A DNA stretch of 64,000 nt from Zavarzinella sp. (GCA_041399155.1 JAWKTI010000005.1:186001-250000), one strand, 5' to 3'; shown: positions 36,270 through 46,291, counted from the first letter of the stretch. Notes: generated from the sequence alone by a model not told the origin. Numbers and translations: made by a program.

Positions 36270-37331
36270 ATGAAACCTTATTTTCTCGTGATGCTTTCGC
36301 TGTACTTTAACCTTCCCGAGGTGATTTGCGGGCAGGAAGTGCCACAAACAGGACCCAAGGTTGCTGGCTACGAAAAAGTTAATGAAGAAATTCTGAACAA
36401 TATGAAATTGTTGAACGCCAGCGCAGCCACTGTGGCACTTTCACGTGAAGGGAAACTTTATTTTTCGCGTGGGTATGGCTGGAGCGATGCCGACAAGAAA
36501 ATTCCCACCCAGCCTGACACGTTCATGCGAATCGCCAGTGTCAGCAAGCCAATTACCGCTGCTACTGTGAAGCATGCGATTGAACAGAAGAAATTTCAAT
36601 TGTCTGATAAAGCGTTTTCGTTGCTGGATATTACCCCGCCTGGGGGCAAAATTACTGATGAACGGATTCATGATATCACAATAGAGCACTTACTGACCCA
36701 CAAAGGTGGTTGGGATCGTTCGACAGCGTTCGATCCCATGTTTCGCATGCCGACAATTCAGAAAGAACTTATGTTAAGTGGTGCGGTTACCCCACGCAAT
36801 GTGGTCGAATACATGTTAACCCAAAAGCTGCAGTTTGCGCCTGGTGAAAAGACTGCCTATTCCAATTTTGGGTACTGTGTGCTGGGGCGTGTGCTGGAAC
36901 AACAGTTCAAGAAACCCTATATCGCATGTGTGCAGGAATTGGTTCTGAAGCCGCACAAAATAGATGGCATTCGCCTGGGCCAGGGAAGCAGTTCCAAACG
37001 AGATCCCAAAGAAGTGTGGTACCCCGTATCAGATACGCTGTTTTCACTGGATGTGATGGATGCCCACGGTGGGCTGATTGCATCTGCCCCAGCATTATGC
37101 CAGTTTCTGGACAAATACTGGATCAGTGGCGATATTCGCAAGCCTGGGCAGAAAGCAGGCTATACCTTTTTCGGTAGTCTGCCGGGAACCACAGCGATGG
37201 TGTTGCAACGCACCGATGGCTGGAATGTTGCAGTGCTGTTGAATGGTCGCCGGAATTCCAACATCGAAAAAGACACATTGAATCTGAGAAAAACTGTTTC
37301 TCAGGCAATTGATGCCATTCCGATTCCATAA
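36270..37331 (+). CDS. Serine hydrolase, class C beta-lactamase fold
   Basis: A 353-residue exported protein with a signal peptide ending near ICG. The active-site signatures are SVSKP (Ser-x-x-Lys, around residue 92), YSNFGY (Tyr-x-Asn) and a late LLNGRRN region. The family includes esterases, D-aminopeptidases and penicillin-binding-like proteins. The lack of a KTG box favours an esterase or peptidase over a true beta-lactamase. AAAGGAG is a strong ribosome site. It lies 40 bp upstream of a sulfatase gene on the same strand, and the two may be co-transcribed. Confidence 0.87.
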   Translation: MKPYFLVMLSLYFNLPEVICGQEVPQTGPKVAGYEKVNEEILNNMKLLNASAATVALSREGKLYFSRGYGWSDADKKIPTQPDTFMRIASVSKPITAATVKHAIEQKKFQLSDKAFSLLDITPPGGKITDERIHDITIEHLLTHKGGWDRSTAFDPMFRMPTIQKELMLSGAVTPRNVVEYMLTQKLQFAPGEKTAYSNFGYCVLGRVLEQQFKKPYIACVQELVLKPHKIDGIRLGQGSSSKRDPKEVWYPVSDTLFSLDVMDAHGGLIASAPALCQFLDKYWISGDIRKPGQKAGYTFFGSLPGTTAMVLQRTDGWNVAVLLNGRRNSNIEKDTLNLRKTVSQAIDAIPIP

Positions 37332-37371
37332 CGTAAGCAGAAGAAATCACCAATATTATTTGGATGAAACC

Positions 37372-38922
37372 ATGAAAATACTCCTCTCCTCGATCGTCCT
37401 GATTCTTGGATCAACAGCCCTGCGTGCGGCAGACAAGCCAAACATTATTTTCATCCTGTGCGATGATCTTGGCTATGGCGATGTCAAATGCTACAACCCG
37501 GAAGGAAAGATACCCACACCAAATATGGACCGTTTGGCAAAAGAAGGGATGCGGTTTACCGATGCCCACTCCCCCAGTGCGGTCTGTTCCCCTACGCGAT
37601 ATGGCATCATGACTGGCCGATATGCCTGGCGCAGTAAATTGCAGCGTGGGGTGCTGGGCGGATTGAGCCCACGCCTAATAGAAAAAGATCGCCAGACAGT
37701 TGCCGGTTTCTTAAAGAACCATGGGTATCACACCGCCTGTATCGGTAAGTGGCACCTGGGCATGGATTGGGTTGTCAAACCTGGAAAAAGTGTCAATCCA
37801 CTATCAATTGAAAGCCGCGAGCAAGTTTTTAACGTCGATTACGATCAGCCAATCAGCAATGGACCGAATGCTGTCGGATTCGACTATTATTTTGGGATTT
37901 CCGCTTCGCTGGATATGGTGCCATACACATTCATCGAAAATAACAAGGTGGTCAAATCACCCACGGAAGATCGAGATTTCGCGATGATGTTCGGCAAAGC
38001 ACAGGGAAGGTGCCGCAAAGGCCCCACTGCACCTGGCTTTGAGGTAGAAGATGTACTTCCAACGTTGACTTCCAAGGCAATCACTTATGTACAGGATCGC
38101 GCGAAAGAGAAAAAGCCCTTCTTTCTCTATCTGCCTTATGCATCTCCGCACACACCGATTGCCCCCACAAAAGAGTGGCAGGGGAAAAGCAAATTAAACC
38201 CCTATGCCGACTTTGTAATGCAGACCGATGATTGTATTGGCCAGCTTCTGAAGCAACTGGATGAATCGGGAATTGCGAAGAACACACTGGTGATCTGCAC
38301 CAGCGACAATGGCTGCTCCCCACAGGCAGATTTTGCAGCACTGGAGGCGAAAGGTCACCACCCCAGCGGGCCACTGCGTGGGCACAAAGCAGATATTTTC
38401 GAAGGTGGGCACCGTGTCCCGTTTCTGGTTCGGTGGCCGGAGAAGTTGAAGGCTGGCACCACTTCAAGTGAACTGGTCAATCTGGTTGACCTCTTTGCCA
38501 CATGCGCAGAAATAATCGATCAACCACTCCCAGCAACGGCCGCAGTGGATAGTGTCTCACTGCTACCAGCATTGGGAATAACTTCCGATGGCAAACCACG
38601 CACCACCACGATTGTGCACAGCATCAATGGTTCATTTGCGATCCGAGATGGCAAGTGGAAGTTGGCATTATGCCCCGATTCAGGTGGTTGGAGTGCTCCA
38701 CGGCCTGGGAAAAAAGCGACCATTCTGCCAGATATGCAGCTTTTCGATCTCTCCCGAGATCTGGCAGAACGTACAAACCTGGTCGAAGAGCATACGGAAC
38801 GTGTCGCTGAAATGGCTGCACTGTTGGAAATGCAAGTCATCAAAGGACGATCAACACCAGGGAAACCCACAACAAACACTGTGCCAGTAGATATCTTCAA
38901 GTTCAGTCCCAAAAAGAAATAG
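37372..38922 (+). CDS. Secreted sulfatase (arylsulfatase type)
   Basis: A 516-residue exported sulfatase. A signal peptide (KILLSSIVLILGSTALRA) is followed by NIIFILCDDLGYGDVKCY (metal site) and CSPTR with its formylglycine Cys. CIGKWHLGMDW and TSDNGCSPQADF (second metal site) come next. The length is typical. An in-frame upstream ATG at 37309 lies inside the preceding hydrolase gene and would hide the signal peptide, so ATG 37372 is preferred. The substrate is unknown. It is followed after 34 bp by the Ftr gene, which has no obvious metabolic link. Confidence 0.92.
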   Translation: MKILLSSIVLILGSTALRAADKPNIIFILCDDLGYGDVKCYNPEGKIPTPNMDRLAKEGMRFTDAHSPSAVCSPTRYGIMTGRYAWRSKLQRGVLGGLSPRLIEKDRQTVAGFLKNHGYHTACIGKWHLGMDWVVKPGKSVNPLSIESREQVFNVDYDQPISNGPNAVGFDYYFGISASLDMVPYTFIENNKVVKSPTEDRDFAMMFGKAQGRCRKGPTAPGFEVEDVLPTLTSKAITYVQDRAKEKKPFFLYLPYASPHTPIAPTKEWQGKSKLNPYADFVMQTDDCIGQLLKQLDESGIAKNTLVICTSDNGCSPQADFAALEAKGHHPSGPLRGHKADIFEGGHRVPFLVRWPEKLKAGTTSSELVNLVDLFATCAEIIDQPLPATAAVDSVSLLPALGITSDGKPRTTTIVHSINGSFAIRDGKWKLALCPDSGGWSAPRPGKKATILPDMQLFDLSRDLAERTNLVEEHTERVAEMAALLEMQVIKGRSTPGKPTTNTVPVDIFKFSPKKK

Positions 38923-38956
38923 TTTCAATACTGGTACATGAGAATACCGGAAGCCG

Positions 38957-39856
38957 ATGAAAATCAATCACGTAGAGATTGTGGATACTTTTGCCGAAGC
39001 GTTCCCCATGGTGGGGTGTCGGCTGATTGTAACAGCAGTGGATACTCATTGGGTGAATGTCGCTGCCCAGGTGGTCACGGGCTATGCAACCAGTGTCATC
39101 GGGTGCGACAGTGAAGCTGGGATCGAATCCCTGTTGCCCGCCACCGAGACCCCCGATGGCCGACCGGGGGTGGCACTATTATTCTTTGCCTTCAGCAGGG
39201 AAAAACTGGAACAGGCAGTTGTTAATCGGGTGGGACAGTGTATTCTCACCTGCCCCACCACTGCCTGTTATGATGGCCTGCCCAAAGGCGAAAAGCAGAT
39301 ACGTGTCGGTGGTAACCTGCGGTATTTTGGTGATGGTTTTCAGCAGAGTAAGTTTTTTGATGATCGGCGGTACTGGCGAATCCCCACGATGGATGGGGAA
39401 TTTGTAGTGGAAGACTTCTTCACCACCCAACGTGGCGTGGCAGGTGGCAATTTTCTGATTCTTGGTGAATCTCAGTCGGCTGCCCTCTCAGCCGCCCAGT
39501 CTGCCGTGACAGCGATCCAGCAGATCGAGGGTGTCATCACGCCATTCCCAGGAGGCATCGTTCGCAGTGGCAGTAAAGTGGGCAGCAAATATCCCCGTCT
39601 CAAGGCAAGTGTGAACGAAGAATATTGCCCGATATTAAGGACGCCCGGAAAAACTGCTCTCCCACCGAATGTGCATGCGGTGTATGAAATTGTGTTGGAT
39701 GCCATCGATCAGCAATGTATGGAACAGGCAATGCAAGCGGGGATTCATGCCGCCTGTCAACCAGGTATTGTGCAAATCTCCGCCGGAAATTATGGGGGTA
39801 ACTTAGGCCCCATCCACCTGAAATTGTGGGACATACTTTCAAGAACTGATATTTGA
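38957..39856 (+). CDS. ftr: Formylmethanofuran-tetrahydromethanopterin formyltransferase
   Basis: A 299-residue enzyme that moves a formyl group between methanofuran and tetrahydromethanopterin, here most likely in formaldehyde oxidation rather than methanogenesis. Family landmarks are VEIVDTFAEAFPM at the N-terminus, GYATSVIGCDSEAGIES with ETPDGRPGVALLFFAF, GGNLRYFGDGFQQSK, RRYWRIPTMDGEF, and the C-terminal ISAGNYGGNLGPIHLKL. The length matches both archaeal Ftr and bacterial FhcD. In methylotrophs this gene is in an fhc cluster, but here none of the other C1 genes is adjacent. The protein is cytoplasmic. Confidence 0.93.
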   Translation: MKINHVEIVDTFAEAFPMVGCRLIVTAVDTHWVNVAAQVVTGYATSVIGCDSEAGIESLLPATETPDGRPGVALLFFAFSREKLEQAVVNRVGQCILTCPTTACYDGLPKGEKQIRVGGNLRYFGDGFQQSKFFDDRRYWRIPTMDGEFVVEDFFTTQRGVAGGNFLILGESQSAALSAAQSAVTAIQQIEGVITPFPGGIVRSGSKVGSKYPRLKASVNEEYCPILRTPGKTALPPNVHAVYEIVLDAIDQQCMEQAMQAGIHAACQPGIVQISAGNYGGNLGPIHLKLWDILSRTDI

Positions 39857-39881
39857 TGAAACGAATCGATAGGATGTACAC

Positions 39882-41429
39882 TTATTCAAAGCGTGGTGCC
39901 TGCCATGGAAGCCTGATCAAGGTCGAACGAAAAGTCTTCATTTCGGTATTGAGCACATTCTGATTCGGCTCCTCTAATTCCAGTTCCAGCATCCGCCGAA
40001 ACTCTTCATTGACACCCAGGGAACAAAGAATGTAGCCTTCTCGCCACCGTTCGTAATGGAGTTGCTTGCCATTATATCCATCTACAAGCATCGCTGCAGG
40101 CAATTTCAATGCTTCTAGTTTGTCGGGGTAATTCCCTGCTCGTGCACGATATTCAGCCAGTGAAAAAGCGATTTCAATATTGCCTGACTGCATCCTACAG
40201 CGATGACATGCGTTATCAACTTTTTCACAAGCAGGCAACATTAAATTGAGTAAAATATCAGAAATGATTTCAGCTCGTTTCTTTTTTCCAAAAAAGAATG
40301 ACTCAACTGAATCATATTGTCTGAAAGTCAACTCAAGACTGATGTCAGCAAGTATCTTCTGTCGAGATGCGTAGTTGGTTATCTGCATTGCATCAATGAT
40401 TCTGTCATACGTTGTATTGATTCGGCGAAGCATTACATCAAAATCAATAGATCGACTAAGTATACGGTGAAACATTGTGAGAACATGAGATCGCCACATT
40501 GCACTATTAAATTCACCAGTCAGATAGAAATCCTGCACTGAATCGAGTGCGGCCATTCTCTCAAAGCGATCTACAGGCACAGCTAGTGAAACTGCAACGG
40601 GTAGTTGTTTGAACAGTTGCAGTTTCGCGCGGATTTCATCACTATTCCAGGTTGTGTATGTCAAGAGGATTTGATAACTTTCAAATGCAATGTGTTCAAT
40701 AGCGATGCCCACTAATTGTTCGATAAGACAACTGGGATTGCTTTGAAGCAACCTGCCAAGCCGATGAATAGAATATATATCTTTCCAGGCATCTTCAAAT
40801 CGCGATTCAAAGATTGCATTCATTGCTCGAACTTTCAATATAAATGCAACACTACGTAATCGCTGTGTGAATGGCAGTAAAGTGCTAAACAGCAATGATC
40901 GCTTTCCAGGTACTTTCCTGGCCACCAAAGGACCAAAGTATCGCGGGCGACGGATCCCTTCTTCGACAATTCGAAGTGGTGCCTGATTTGCTTTCAGATA
41001 CTCTGCAACTTCGGGATAAACTTCTGCAGCCCACGGTTGCCCACATTCGTCGGGCAAACTGTTCAGATTTTGATTTGGATTTTCCAGATTGGGCATACTG
41101 AATTGTGCCAGAATGTTACCATTCTCTTTTGGCTCTTCAATTTCCAGCCATGAATAGTATTCTGGTGGCATCTTCGTGCCTTCTGGCTTTGGTCCAATCG
41201 CCTGCACCAGCAACACCATCGCATTTTCTTCTGGTTTGATATCGCCCTTCACCATTTCATTCAATGGTGTTTCGTAGTCCAGAAATCCCTGGTCATCAAC
41301 CGGCGTGGTGATGCGGGTGGTCTCATAGCTGATAGTGCGGGTGAATTGTGCTGGCCAGAACATCCATACCAGGAAACCGATCACCAGAATTCCCAGTATC
41401 CGCCATTTGTAACGATAGATTTTCTTCAT
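39882..41429 (-). CDS. Planctomycete membrane-anchored protein, unknown
   Basis: About 515 residues. A single N-terminal membrane helix (WRILGILVIGFLVWMFWPAQF) is followed by a large exported domain. The C-terminal 90 residues (IEIAFSLAEYRARAGNYPDKLEAL, LHYERWREGYILCSLG) resemble the C-terminal region of type II pseudopilin-like planctomycete proteins, an analogy only. The middle 250 residues are helical and encoded by AT-richer DNA (about 40150-40880) than either end. A TTG three codons upstream is an alternative start. No catalytic motif was seen. Confidence 0.6.
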   Translation of the reverse strand: MKKIYRYKWRILGILVIGFLVWMFWPAQFTRTISYETTRITTPVDDQGFLDYETPLNEMVKGDIKPEENAMVLLVQAIGPKPEGTKMPPEYYSWLEIEEPKENGNILAQFSMPNLENPNQNLNSLPDECGQPWAAEVYPEVAEYLKANQAPLRIVEEGIRRPRYFGPLVARKVPGKRSLLFSTLLPFTQRLRSVAFILKVRAMNAIFESRFEDAWKDIYSIHRLGRLLQSNPSCLIEQLVGIAIEHIAFESYQILLTYTTWNSDEIRAKLQLFKQLPVAVSLAVPVDRFERMAALDSVQDFYLTGEFNSAMWRSHVLTMFHRILSRSIDFDVMLRRINTTYDRIIDAMQITNYASRQKILADISLELTFRQYDSVESFFFGKKKRAEIISDILLNLMLPACEKVDNACHRCRMQSGNIEIAFSLAEYRARAGNYPDKLEALKLPAAMLVDGYNGKQLHYERWREGYILCSLGVNEEFRRMLELELEEPNQNVLNTEMKTFRSTLIRLPWQAPRFE

Positions 41430-41619
41430 CTCAGGCAATTTTGTGATATTTTTGTATTGTGCACATCATAGCAGCAATGAATTGGTGTTGTGCAGGAAAA
41501 TGAATATGAATTTGACCATTGGCCAACAATTTATTCAGGAATTCGCCTTCGTGCTTCTCAGACCTGGGTTGAAACTTGAAACGGGCCAACAACATCTAGC
41601 ACAAACTAATGAGTGTCTC

Positions 41620-42132
41620 TTAATTTTTCTTCTTTTTGGGCATGATCATCTGCATCGCGGTTTGGATGGCGCGTTGTTCCCGCTTGCTTTCCGATTTCTG
41701 CCGCAGTTCCATCAATGTGGTGCGGGCGGTTTTCTTCAAATCGGCATCTGAAGTTAACGCACCCAGTTCGCCAATGGCGTTGACCATGCCAATGCGGGCG
41801 GCTTCTTCTTTTTCTGCTTTCAGTGCGGTTACCAGTTGGGTCATTGCCTCTTTTTGATCTTTCGGATCAATGTGGGACAGGGTCTCTGCGGCAGCACCCC
41901 GCACGCGGGCATCGCTGTCCTTCAGGCAATTGGCGATGTCACTGGTGTATGGTTCCGTCAATCGACGCTGTGCGGCACCCAGTTTTTTCAGTTCATCCAA
42001 CGCACCCAATCGCATTTTGGCATCTTTATGCTTCAACTGACCTGCAAATTTCTTCGCATCCTCTTCGCGGGTTGCACCCACAACCAGGATGGTGCTGCAC
42101 AGCACTGCGAAGAGAGAAAGTTTTTGCCACAT
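41620..42132 (-). CDS. Small exported HEAT-repeat protein
   Basis: A 170-residue protein with a signal peptide (LSLFAVLCSTILVVGA) followed by about three HEAT-like helix pairs (KMRLGALDELKKLG; ARVRGAAAETLSHIDP; AARIGMVNAIGELG). The basic C-terminus ends KKKKN. HEAT repeats usually bind other proteins. GGAGCAGGAAC precedes the ATG at 42132. It is 63 bp downstream of the Rieske oxygenase gene on the same strand and may be part of its transcript. Confidence 0.75.
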   Translation of the reverse strand: MWQKLSLFAVLCSTILVVGATREEDAKKFAGQLKHKDAKMRLGALDELKKLGAAQRRLTEPYTSDIANCLKDSDARVRGAAAETLSHIDPKDQKEAMTQLVTALKAEKEEAARIGMVNAIGELGALTSDADLKKTARTTLMELRQKSESKREQRAIQTAMQMIMPKKKKN

Positions 42133-42195
42133 GTTCCTGCTCCGTAAGAAGTTAGGCGAATAGTTTCCATGATGCAATATTGTGATATTGCTATA

Positions 42196-43275
42196 TTATT
42201 GTAAGGCCTGTGCCATCAATCTGTGGAAGTGGTGGGCACCTGCTTCCCGTTTTGCCGAGTATCGCCCCGCGTGGTAGTGCCTGCTTTGCAGGCCACGCTG
42301 CACCGATTCGCAGATTTCCAGGTCTTCTAACTGTATTTGGTGCGCAACCCCGATACTTTGTTCCCGAAAATCGTCAGAATGTTCTGGCGAAAAATAATAA
42401 TCGAACACCACCCGACAGCGATCCACCCCCAGTGGGTAAACGGTATTGGTATCGAGTATCCCTGGGTAATAATTCACCATTACGTTGGGCCACAGCCACC
42501 AGTAATAGGCCGTTCCACCTGCACGTGTGGTGCTGGCAGGGTTTGCCGCATCGCCAGGTTTCAGTGGGCTGGACTGCACGTTGCACCATGGATGGAGATC
42601 GGTGCGATACTGGCTGTAATCCAGCACATCGGCAAGTGCGGGGTGCACCGCATGGACGTGGTAGCCACCATCCAGGTAATTATCGATGAAAATCTTCCAG
42701 TTACACTCAATGATATACTCCACCTGGCGGTGGTGTTGAAGATGCTGGATCGGTAGTTCATTCCACCACTGCAAAAACGGCGCAAGTACTTCGTCTGCAG
42801 ATACTTGCGGTGTTCCCAGGTGCAGCCACAACCAAGGCGGGGTGGTTGTTAACTGAAATTGTGGCAGGCGACAGCTTTCTTTGGAAAAATCCTGCACTCC
42901 TTCGAATTCCGGCGTGCCACGGAGATTGCCTTGTAAGTCGTAAGTCCAGCCGTGATAAGGACATCGGATACGACTGCATTCTCCATGCGAACTGGGAAGC
43001 AGCACGGCAGCGCGGTGGCGACAAACATTACTCTGTGCGGTAATCTCGCCTGTATCCTGCTGAATCAGTGCAATCGGTTCCCCAGCAATTTCCAGGCTTT
43101 GGTAACTGCCCACATTTGCGAATTGGTGCTGTGTGCCCACCATCAGCCAGGAATCATGAAAAATTCGTGAAATTTCCTGCTGATAGATTTCTGGCGACGT
43201 ATACCACGGTGCGGGCAGTGCAGACGCACGCTCTAAAGGCAAATTCTGGTCGAAATCCGTTGTCGCTACAGGCAT
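42196..43275 (-). CDS. Rieske non-heme iron oxygenase, alpha subunit
   Basis: A 359-residue oxygenase. The [2Fe-2S] Rieske ligands are in SNVCRHRAAVLL (Cys-x-His) and RCPYHGWTYD (Cys-x-x-His). The catalytic iron site is in NWKIFIDNYLDGGYHVHAVHPALADVLDY, with the two His of the HVHAVH segment. The overall form fits aromatic-ring-hydroxylating and choline/carnitine monooxygenase-like proteins. It needs an electron-donating reductase, which is not encoded in this window. It lies 39 bp downstream of a DUF1501 gene. The substrate is unknown. Confidence 0.88.
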   Translation of the reverse strand: MPVATTDFDQNLPLERASALPAPWYTSPEIYQQEISRIFHDSWLMVGTQHQFANVGSYQSLEIAGEPIALIQQDTGEITAQSNVCRHRAAVLLPSSHGECSRIRCPYHGWTYDLQGNLRGTPEFEGVQDFSKESCRLPQFQLTTTPPWLWLHLGTPQVSADEVLAPFLQWWNELPIQHLQHHRQVEYIIECNWKIFIDNYLDGGYHVHAVHPALADVLDYSQYRTDLHPWCNVQSSPLKPGDAANPASTTRAGGTAYYWWLWPNVMVNYYPGILDTNTVYPLGVDRCRVVFDYYFSPEHSDDFREQSIGVAHQIQLEDLEICESVQRGLQSRHYHAGRYSAKREAGAHHFHRLMAQALQ

Positions 43276-43314
43276 TTGTTTTCCGAACTACTTATTTCAA
43301 AGTTACTTAGGATT

Positions 43315-44736
43315 TTACGACAATAATTCCTGAATGGGTTCGCCATGATAAATGTGGTGCGGGCGATCCAACGGATCCAGCCACATATCCGTGCTGGGAA
43401 TACCCAACACATGGTATATAGTTGCCGCCAGATTTTCCGGAGTTTGTGGGCTGGTCTTAGGATAGGCACCCGATTTATCGGTGGAACCCACCACACGACC
43501 TGCATGAATGCCCCCACCTGCCAGCAGGATTGACTGTGCCGCACCCCAGTGGTCGCGGCCGGGCAATTTATAATGTTGTGGCAGGCCAAACACTTTCGGT
43601 GTGCGGCCAAATTCCCCTGCAACCACCACCAATGTGTCCTGCAATAGTCCACGCTCCTGTAAATCAGTCAGCAGTGCGGCAAGTGCCTGATCCGTGGGTG
43701 GGAATAATTTGTCCTTCAAATGCGGGAACGCATTACCGTGGGTGTCCCAGGTTTCATTATTGCCCAGGTTCACCTGCACCAGACGCACCCCCGCTTCGAC
43801 AAGCCGTGCCGCCATCAATAACGACCAGCCAAAGGAATGATCGCCATATTTTTCTCGCACCGCCTGTGGCTGCAGGGTGATATCAAACGCCCGCCGCACA
43901 TCAGGATCCAGAATCATGCTTAACGCACGGTCGCGGTGGGGATCGAGCCTGCCCCCGCTGGCTTCGGAATCCAATGAAGCCCGCTGTGCATCGAGTCCTT
44001 TCAACAGGCTTAATCGATCCTGAAATCGAGCCCCGGGCACCTGTTCAGGCAGCGACAGGTTTGGCAATTCGAATTGTTGGCGTTTCGCTGCATATTTTTT
44101 ATCCTGGTGGCTGAACTCATAGGTGGGAAATGCACCATACGCTGCAGAATCGAACGCTGATGCATTCAGAAACCACGGATCGTGCTGCTTTCCCATAATC
44201 CCCGCAGTCTGGCCAGGAATCACCCGCCCGGTGCGGTGGATCAGACGTTCTGGCAGCACCACGGCAGGTGGGAGGTTGTTTTTGGGCTTGCAGATTCCCG
44301 TGATGATCGATGCCATCGATGGCCAATCGCTTTCGAGTGGCTTGTTGGGATTAAAACCCGGGGGTAATTTACTGCGTCCGGTAAGAACGATGTGGTGTCC
44401 GGCGGAATGCTCATTGCTCGAATGTGTCAGCGAACGCACCAACGACCAGTGATTGCTGAGTGAGGCCAATTTCGGCAAATGTTCACAGATTTGAGTGCCC
44501 GGTGTGGCGGTGGCAATCGGGCGAAACTCCCCACGGATTGTATCGGGGGCATCTGGTTTCATGTCGAAGCTATCATGCTGAGCCAGTCCACCGGAAAGGA
44601 AGACAAATATGACCGATTTTTCCCGTTTGGCTGCTGCTTCGCTGCGAAGTGCCAACAAATGTTCCAGAGACAGGCCCAGCAACCCCACAGCACCGGCCTG
44701 GATACTTTGACGTCTCGTGAACTGAGGATGTAGCAT
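43315..44736 (-). CDS. DUF1501 protein (Tat-exported, alkaline-phosphatase-like)
   Basis: A 473-residue planctomycete protein. A Tat-type start (TRRQSIQAGAVGLLGLSLEHLL) leads into SVIFVFLSGGLAQHDSFDMKPDAPD, the standard DUF1501 opening. HSSNEHSAGHHIVLTG, LVQVNLGNNETWDTHGNAF and VVVAGEFGRTPKVFG follow and probably hold metal ligands. The length is typical. DUF1501 proteins normally follow a PSCyt1/DUF1549/DUF1553 gene; this copy lacks one and instead precedes a Rieske oxygenase. ATG 44736 is preferred because the Tat motif follows at once. Confidence 0.9.
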   Translation of the reverse strand: MLHPQFTRRQSIQAGAVGLLGLSLEHLLALRSEAAAKREKSVIFVFLSGGLAQHDSFDMKPDAPDTIRGEFRPIATATPGTQICEHLPKLASLSNHWSLVRSLTHSSNEHSAGHHIVLTGRSKLPPGFNPNKPLESDWPSMASIITGICKPKNNLPPAVVLPERLIHRTGRVIPGQTAGIMGKQHDPWFLNASAFDSAAYGAFPTYEFSHQDKKYAAKRQQFELPNLSLPEQVPGARFQDRLSLLKGLDAQRASLDSEASGGRLDPHRDRALSMILDPDVRRAFDITLQPQAVREKYGDHSFGWSLLMAARLVEAGVRLVQVNLGNNETWDTHGNAFPHLKDKLFPPTDQALAALLTDLQERGLLQDTLVVVAGEFGRTPKVFGLPQHYKLPGRDHWGAAQSILLAGGGIHAGRVVGSTDKSGAYPKTSPQTPENLAATIYHVLGIPSTDMWLDPLDRPHHIYHGEPIQELLS

Positions 44737-44965
44737 GTCACTTTCTGGTTGAGAAAATACTCCCACATCCTACCATCGCCACAAGTAGTTGTAAACCAAT
44801 AACTAGCTGAGAAGGTGAAAACAAAAAAGATTGAAAGTCTAATGTGGAAATGCTGGCCACTTTCGCCCGCAGATCGGCAATATGCGATGGGAAACCCTTA
44901 AAATACTTCACGGAATCAGTTTCCTGAAAGTACTCGAGCTTTTTGAAACTAATGTGAGATGGAAG

Positions 44966-46291
44966 ATGAAATCGTACCTAAGCAACTTCATATGGATAGG
45001 CATTTTTCTTTGCCTTTGTTTTTCGAAGAACGTAGTGGGAAAAGAACTTACCCGTCCGAATATTATCATCATTCTTTCTGATGATGCTGGGTACAACGAG
45101 TTTTCTGCGCATGGATCGAAACTGTTTCCGACGCCACGGATTGATTCAATCGCGAAAAATGGCGTGATGTGCACCCAGGGTTATGTTTCGGGAACAGTTT
45201 GCAGCCCCACGCGTGCGGGATTACTTACTGGCCGTTACCAAAACCGCTTTGGGCATGAATTTAACATCCCACCTGTATACAGTGAAACGAACGGACTTTC
45301 GTTAGAGGAAACCACCATTGCGGATGTGCTCAAACAAGCAGAGTATCGCACCATTGCACTTGGGAAATGGCACCTGGGGTATGCACCGAAATTCCATCCG
45401 ATGGAGAGGGGCTTCACCGATTATTTTGGCTTTTTACAAGGTGCGCGCAGTTATTTCCCACAGCAAAAATCATCGGTGTTGAACCGCCTGCTGCGTGATC
45501 GAGAGCCGATTCCGGAAAAATTTGAGTACATGACGGATGAGCTAGCCAAACAGGCTGCGAACTACATCACCAAGCATAAAAGTCAGCCATTTTTCATGTA
45601 CCTGGCGTTTAATGCCACCCATAGTCCGAACCATACCCTGCCCGCAGACGAAAAGTTATTTGACGATGGAAACGGCAAAATAAAGTTACGTGCGATGACG
45701 GCAGCACTGGACCGTGCCGTGGGAGTGGTGCTGGATCGCTTGCAGGAACTGAAATTAACTGATAACACTCTTGTTATATTTTTGAATGATAATGGAGGTG
45801 CAGCAGGACACGACAATGCACCATTGCGGGGCCAGAAAGGCTCCACGTGGGAAGGAGGGATTCGAGTTCCTTTTCTGTTGCAGTGGCCAGCTCAATTACC
45901 AGCTGGCGTGAGATATGAGAAACCTGTCATTTCTTTGGATTTATTCCCCACAGTAATGGGTGCTGCGGGCATACAAAAATCGACCGGAAAGCCGCTGGAT
46001 GGTGTGAACCTGTTGCCTTATCTGACCAAAAAGCAATCGGGCGAGCCCCACCAGACTCTTTTCTGGAAAAATGGCACTGCCTACGCCGTACGGGATGGGA
46101 ACTGGAAACTAGTATTGGGGAATAAACAAGCCACCCAGCCCGAGTTGTTTGATCTGAAAGAGGATCCTGAAGAAAAAACAGATGTAACAAAAATGAACCC
46201 GGAAATTGCGAAGTCGCTACAGGAAAAATACCGCACCTGGAAGAAAGACTTTCCCAAGCCCACGTGGGGTGGTGCGAAAGACAAGGACTAA
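44966..46291 (+). CDS. Secreted sulfatase
   Basis: A 441-residue exported sulfatase. A signal peptide (YLSNFIWIGIFLCLCFSKNVVG) is followed by NIIIILSDDAGYNEFSAHG, the CSPTR formylglycine motif (near residue 75), LGKWHLGYAP and FLNDNGGAAGHDN. GAGATGGA lies before ATG 44966; the open frame extends 28 codons upstream without family similarity. This is the third sulfatase in the window and the shortest. It is divergent from the DUF1501 gene. Confidence 0.92.
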   Translation: MKSYLSNFIWIGIFLCLCFSKNVVGKELTRPNIIIILSDDAGYNEFSAHGSKLFPTPRIDSIAKNGVMCTQGYVSGTVCSPTRAGLLTGRYQNRFGHEFNIPPVYSETNGLSLEETTIADVLKQAEYRTIALGKWHLGYAPKFHPMERGFTDYFGFLQGARSYFPQQKSSVLNRLLRDREPIPEKFEYMTDELAKQAANYITKHKSQPFFMYLAFNATHSPNHTLPADEKLFDDGNGKIKLRAMTAALDRAVGVVLDRLQELKLTDNTLVIFLNDNGGAAGHDNAPLRGQKGSTWEGGIRVPFLLQWPAQLPAGVRYEKPVISLDLFPTVMGAAGIQKSTGKPLDGVNLLPYLTKKQSGEPHQTLFWKNGTAYAVRDGNWKLVLGNKQATQPELFDLKEDPEEKTDVTKMNPEIAKSLQEKYRTWKKDFPKPTWGGAKDKD

